Below the pieces are notes generated by a model, which worked only from the letters and a program-made list of their open reading frames with translations, ran no database searches and was not told the DNA's origin. Source: Lentisalinibacter sp964602525 (GTDB lineage Bacteria > Pseudomonadota > Gammaproteobacteria > Steroidobacterales > Woeseiaceae). Taken from it: a DNA stretch of 7,135 bases. The first letter of the stretch is position 1. Each line of letters starts with the position of its first letter. Position numbers and translations under genes: made by a program. Positions 5,551 through 7,135 of the stretch are shown here, piece after piece. The DNA lies in the NCBI GenBank assembly GCA_964602525.1, contig CAZRSA010000138.1, forward strand, positions 1 through 7,135, in the 5' to 3' direction.

Positions 5551-6968
5551 ATGGCTGCGCTGTGGCTGCTGGTCCTCGTGCTGGTGCTGCTGGCGCTGCG
5601 CCAGAATCTGCTCGTCATCCTGGGAACCGCCGTCGCCTATCTCTACCTGTTCTATACGGGGGACGAGCTCAGTTATATAGTGCTCGATGCCTGGGGAGCG
5701 CTGAACAAGGAAGTGCTGCTGTCGATCCCGCTGTTCATCCTGGCGGGCAACATCATGGCGCGGGGCGGGATGGCACTCAGACTGGTGCGGCTGGTCAAGG
5801 CGCTCACCGGGCCGGNNNNNNNNNNNNNNNNNNNNNNNNNNNNNNNNNNNNNNNNNNNNNNNNNNNNNNNNNNNNNNNNNNNNNNNNNNNNNNNNNNNNN
5901 NNNNNNNNNNNNNNNCGGGGCGGGATGGCACTCAGACTGGTGCGGCTGGTCAAGGCGCTCACCGGGCCGGTGCCCGGCGGGCTGGCCATCGCCACCGTGC
6001 TCTCCTGCGCCATCTTCGCGGCCATCTCGGGTTCGGGCACCGTCACGCTGCTGGCGGTGGGCGCCGTCATGTATCCGGCGCTGCTGCAGGCAGGCTATGA
6101 CAAGCGGTTCTCCCTGGGCGCGCTGACCTCCGCGGGCACTCTCGGCATCATCGTGCCGCCGTCGATCCCGCTGATCCTGTACGGCGTGATGACCCAGACC
6201 TCCATCGCCGACCTGTTTATCGCGGGGCTGGGGCCCGCACTGCTGCTCACCGGCCTGATGGCCGCCTACGCGGTGGCCGTGAACTGGCACCGCGACCGCC
6301 AGCCGCTGGTGTTCGCCGAGGTGCGGGAGGCGGCCTGGCATGGCGTGCTGGCGCTGCTGATGCCCGTGATCATCCTCGGCGGCATCTACACGGGCCATTT
6401 CACTGCGACGGAATCGGCGGCGGTGGCCGTGGTCTACGCGCTGCTCGTCGAGGTGCTCGTGCATCGGCAACTGGGCCTGAAGGACGTGGCCGAGGTCATG
6501 GCCGATACGGGGCGGCTGCTCGGCGGCCTGTTCCCGGTGCTGATGCTGGCCCTGGCGCTGAACGTGTTCTTCACCTACCAGAAGGTGCCCGAGCAGCTGG
6601 TGGAATGGCTGAGCGGACAGATCGACAGCCGCATCGCTTTTCTGCTCATCGTCAACGTTTTCCTGCTGATCGTCGGCTGCATCATGGACATCGGCTCGGC
6701 CATCCTCATTCTCGCGCCGATGCTGATGCCGCTGGCAGTCGCCCAGGGCATCGATCCGGTGCACTTCGGCATCATCATGGTGGTGAATCTCGAGATCGGC
6801 TACCTGACGCCGCCGCTGGGCCTGAATCTCATCGTCGCCCTCGGCGCCTTTCGGGAGAACTTCTGGCTGATCTGCCGGGCGGTGGTGCCGTTCCTTTTCT
6901 TGATGCTCGCCGGCCTGTCGGTGGTATCCTTCTGGCCCGAGCTGTCCCTGTTCCTCATCGACCGCTGA
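5551..6968 (+). CDS. dctM: TRAP transporter large permease subunit, DctM, interrupted by an artefactual assembly gap
   Basis: This is the main transport subunit, an inner-membrane protein of the ion transporter superfamily. As printed the frame is broken: codons before the gap start at positions 1 mod 3, those after it at 0 mod 3. The 55 bases before the Ns (5761-5815) recur right after them (5916-5970). Joining 5551-5815 to 5971-6968 gives 1263 bases, a 420-residue protein in one frame, close to the usual DctM length. The join forms a GTG valine codon (Val89) opening VPGGLAIATVLSC, a standard DctM motif. Other family marks are 'AAISGSGTVTLLAVGAVMYP', then 'GTLGIIVPPSIPLILYG', 'TATESAAVAVVYAL' and the C-terminal 'EIGYLTPPLGLNL'. 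About 11-13 hydrophobic segments are visible. It follows dctQ by one base. Confidence 0.93.
5761..5815 (+). repeat. 55-base direct repeat, left copy, at contig end
   Basis: This is identical over all 55 bases to 5916-5970 and ends exactly where the Ns begin. It encodes part of DctM (RGGMALRLVRLVKALTGP). It is interpreted as the same genomic sequence present at the ends of two unmerged contigs. Confidence 0.97.
5816..5915. other. Assembly gap of 100 Ns, probably zero or negative true length
   Basis: There are exactly 100 unknown bases, a conventional placeholder size. Because the flanks are the same 55 bases and collapsing them restores the dctM frame, the true distance is probably an overlap of -55 rather than missing sequence. 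Confidence 0.95.
5916..5970 (+). repeat. 55-base direct repeat, right copy, at contig start
   Basis: This exact copy of 5761-5815 begins at the first base after the Ns. After it, the dctM coding sequence continues without further disturbance to the stop at 6966-6968. Confidence 0.97.
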
Positions 6969-6975
6969 CGGGCGG

Positions 6976-7021
6976 GGCGGCCGCGAAGAACAAGCAAACA
7001 AGGCCGGGCACCGGCCGCCGC
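6976..7021 (+). terminator. GC-rich hairpin(s) between dctM and the peroxiredoxin gene
   Basis: Two stems are possible in the 81-base spacer. One is a perfect local hairpin, GGCCGG (7002-7007), loop GCA, CCGGCC (7011-7016). The other is a longer-range stem, GGCGGCCG (6976-6983) with CGGCCGCC (7012-7019), enclosing 28 bases. They share 7012-7016 and so exclude each other. A run of four Ts lies at 7028-7031, 11 bases past the local stem, too far and too short for a classical intrinsic terminator. It may be a weak terminator or an mRNA-stability element that sets dctM and peroxiredoxin output apart. Confidence 0.35.
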
Positions 7022-7049
7022 ATCCCGTTTTCCAGAGAGGAGAGAAGCA

Positions 7050-7135
7050 ATGGCAATCAGTCCCGGAGATCGTATGCCGGAGGGCTCGTTCGGCATCATG
7101 ACGCAGGAAGGCCCCGGACAGATCACCACCGACGA
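7050..7135 (+). CDS. Peroxiredoxin, Prx5/redoxin type, 3'-truncated by the window
   Basis: Only the first 28 residues are present. 'MAISPGDRMPEGSF' followed by 'MTQEGPGQITTD' matches the start of Prx5-type peroxiredoxins (family pattern M-x-I-x-x-G-D-x-x-P, then M-T-x-x-G-P and TTDE). These enzymes reduce hydroperoxides through a Cys peroxidatic centre (PGAFTPTC region), which would lie just past the window edge, so catalytic residues and any fused glutaredoxin domain cannot be checked. The ATG at 7050 is preceded by the purine-rich AGAGAGGAGAGA (about 7034-7045), the strongest ribosome binding site in the window and consistent with an abundant protein. It lies 81 bases after dctM in the same direction; the GC-rich hairpin between them leaves open whether they share a transcript. 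Confidence 0.8.
   Translation, partial: MAISPGDRMPEGSFGIMTQEGPGQITTD

Noticed and set aside
4236..5618. Minus-strand reading frame that extends dctP upstream for about 460 codons, across the GST gene and antisense to dctQ
   Set aside because: Its sequence is low-complexity Arg/Gly/Pro with no family features. The overlapping GST and DctQ frames are clear proteins, and the dctP signal peptide starts at 4235.
5816..5915. dctM as a pseudogene or frameshifted gene
   Set aside because: The frame change is fully explained by the placeholder gap and the duplicated 55-base contig ends. The joined protein has normal length and motifs.
5673..7001. A 442-codon minus-strand open frame opposite dctM, rich in His, Gln, Asp and Arg
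   Set aside because: The composition is what the antisense of hydrophobic membrane codons gives, and it runs through the N gap. DctM on the plus strand explains the region.

Overview
The window is a GC-rich stretch of bacterial chromosome, most likely from a proteobacterium. The grounds are its Gram-negative TRAP transporter with separate P, Q and M subunits, a nu-class (YfcG-like) glutathione transferase, an FCD-type GntR regulator and Shine-Dalgarno spacing throughout. The genus cannot be read from the sequence. A 100-N gap flanked by two copies of the same 55 bases suggests a short-read draft or metagenome assembly. All eight genes belong to recognisable families. I see no RNA gene, CRISPR array, insertion sequence or phage gene.

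Layout: (1) 1-1025 (+) is the 3' part of a hydantoinase B/oxoprolinase-type gene (hyuB-like), cut by the left edge. (2) 1053-1736 (-) is a six-helix membrane protein, probably starting at TTG, convergent with hyuB. (3) 1808-2461 (+) is a GntR/FCD regulator, divergent from the membrane protein across 71 bases. (4) 4846-2520 (-) is a compact three-gene unit: a YfcG-like glutathione transferase, then a TRAP solute-binding lipoprotein (dctP) overlapping it by 4 bases, then an AhpD-like peroxidase-related protein 15 bases further on. (5) 4847-5048 is the divergent control region. (6) 5049-6968 (+) is dctQ then dctM, one base apart, with the gap inside dctM. (7) From 7050 (+) a Prx5-type peroxiredoxin runs off the right edge.

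How the genes may work together: the TRAP transporter is split over two divergent transcripts. The binding protein is co-transcribed with two thiol-redox genes (GST and AhpD-like), and the membrane subunits are followed by a third (peroxiredoxin). With an FCD regulator and a hydantoinase/oxoprolinase gene nearby, this suggests import of an organic acid or cyclic amide linked to thiol chemistry. That functional link is inference from gene order only; the substrate is unknown.

The most secure non-routine result concerns dctM. Its apparent interruption is an assembly artefact: removing 155 bases (the 100 Ns plus one copy of the 55-base repeat) restores a normal 420-residue protein in frame. I did not find evidence for a wholly new type of system.
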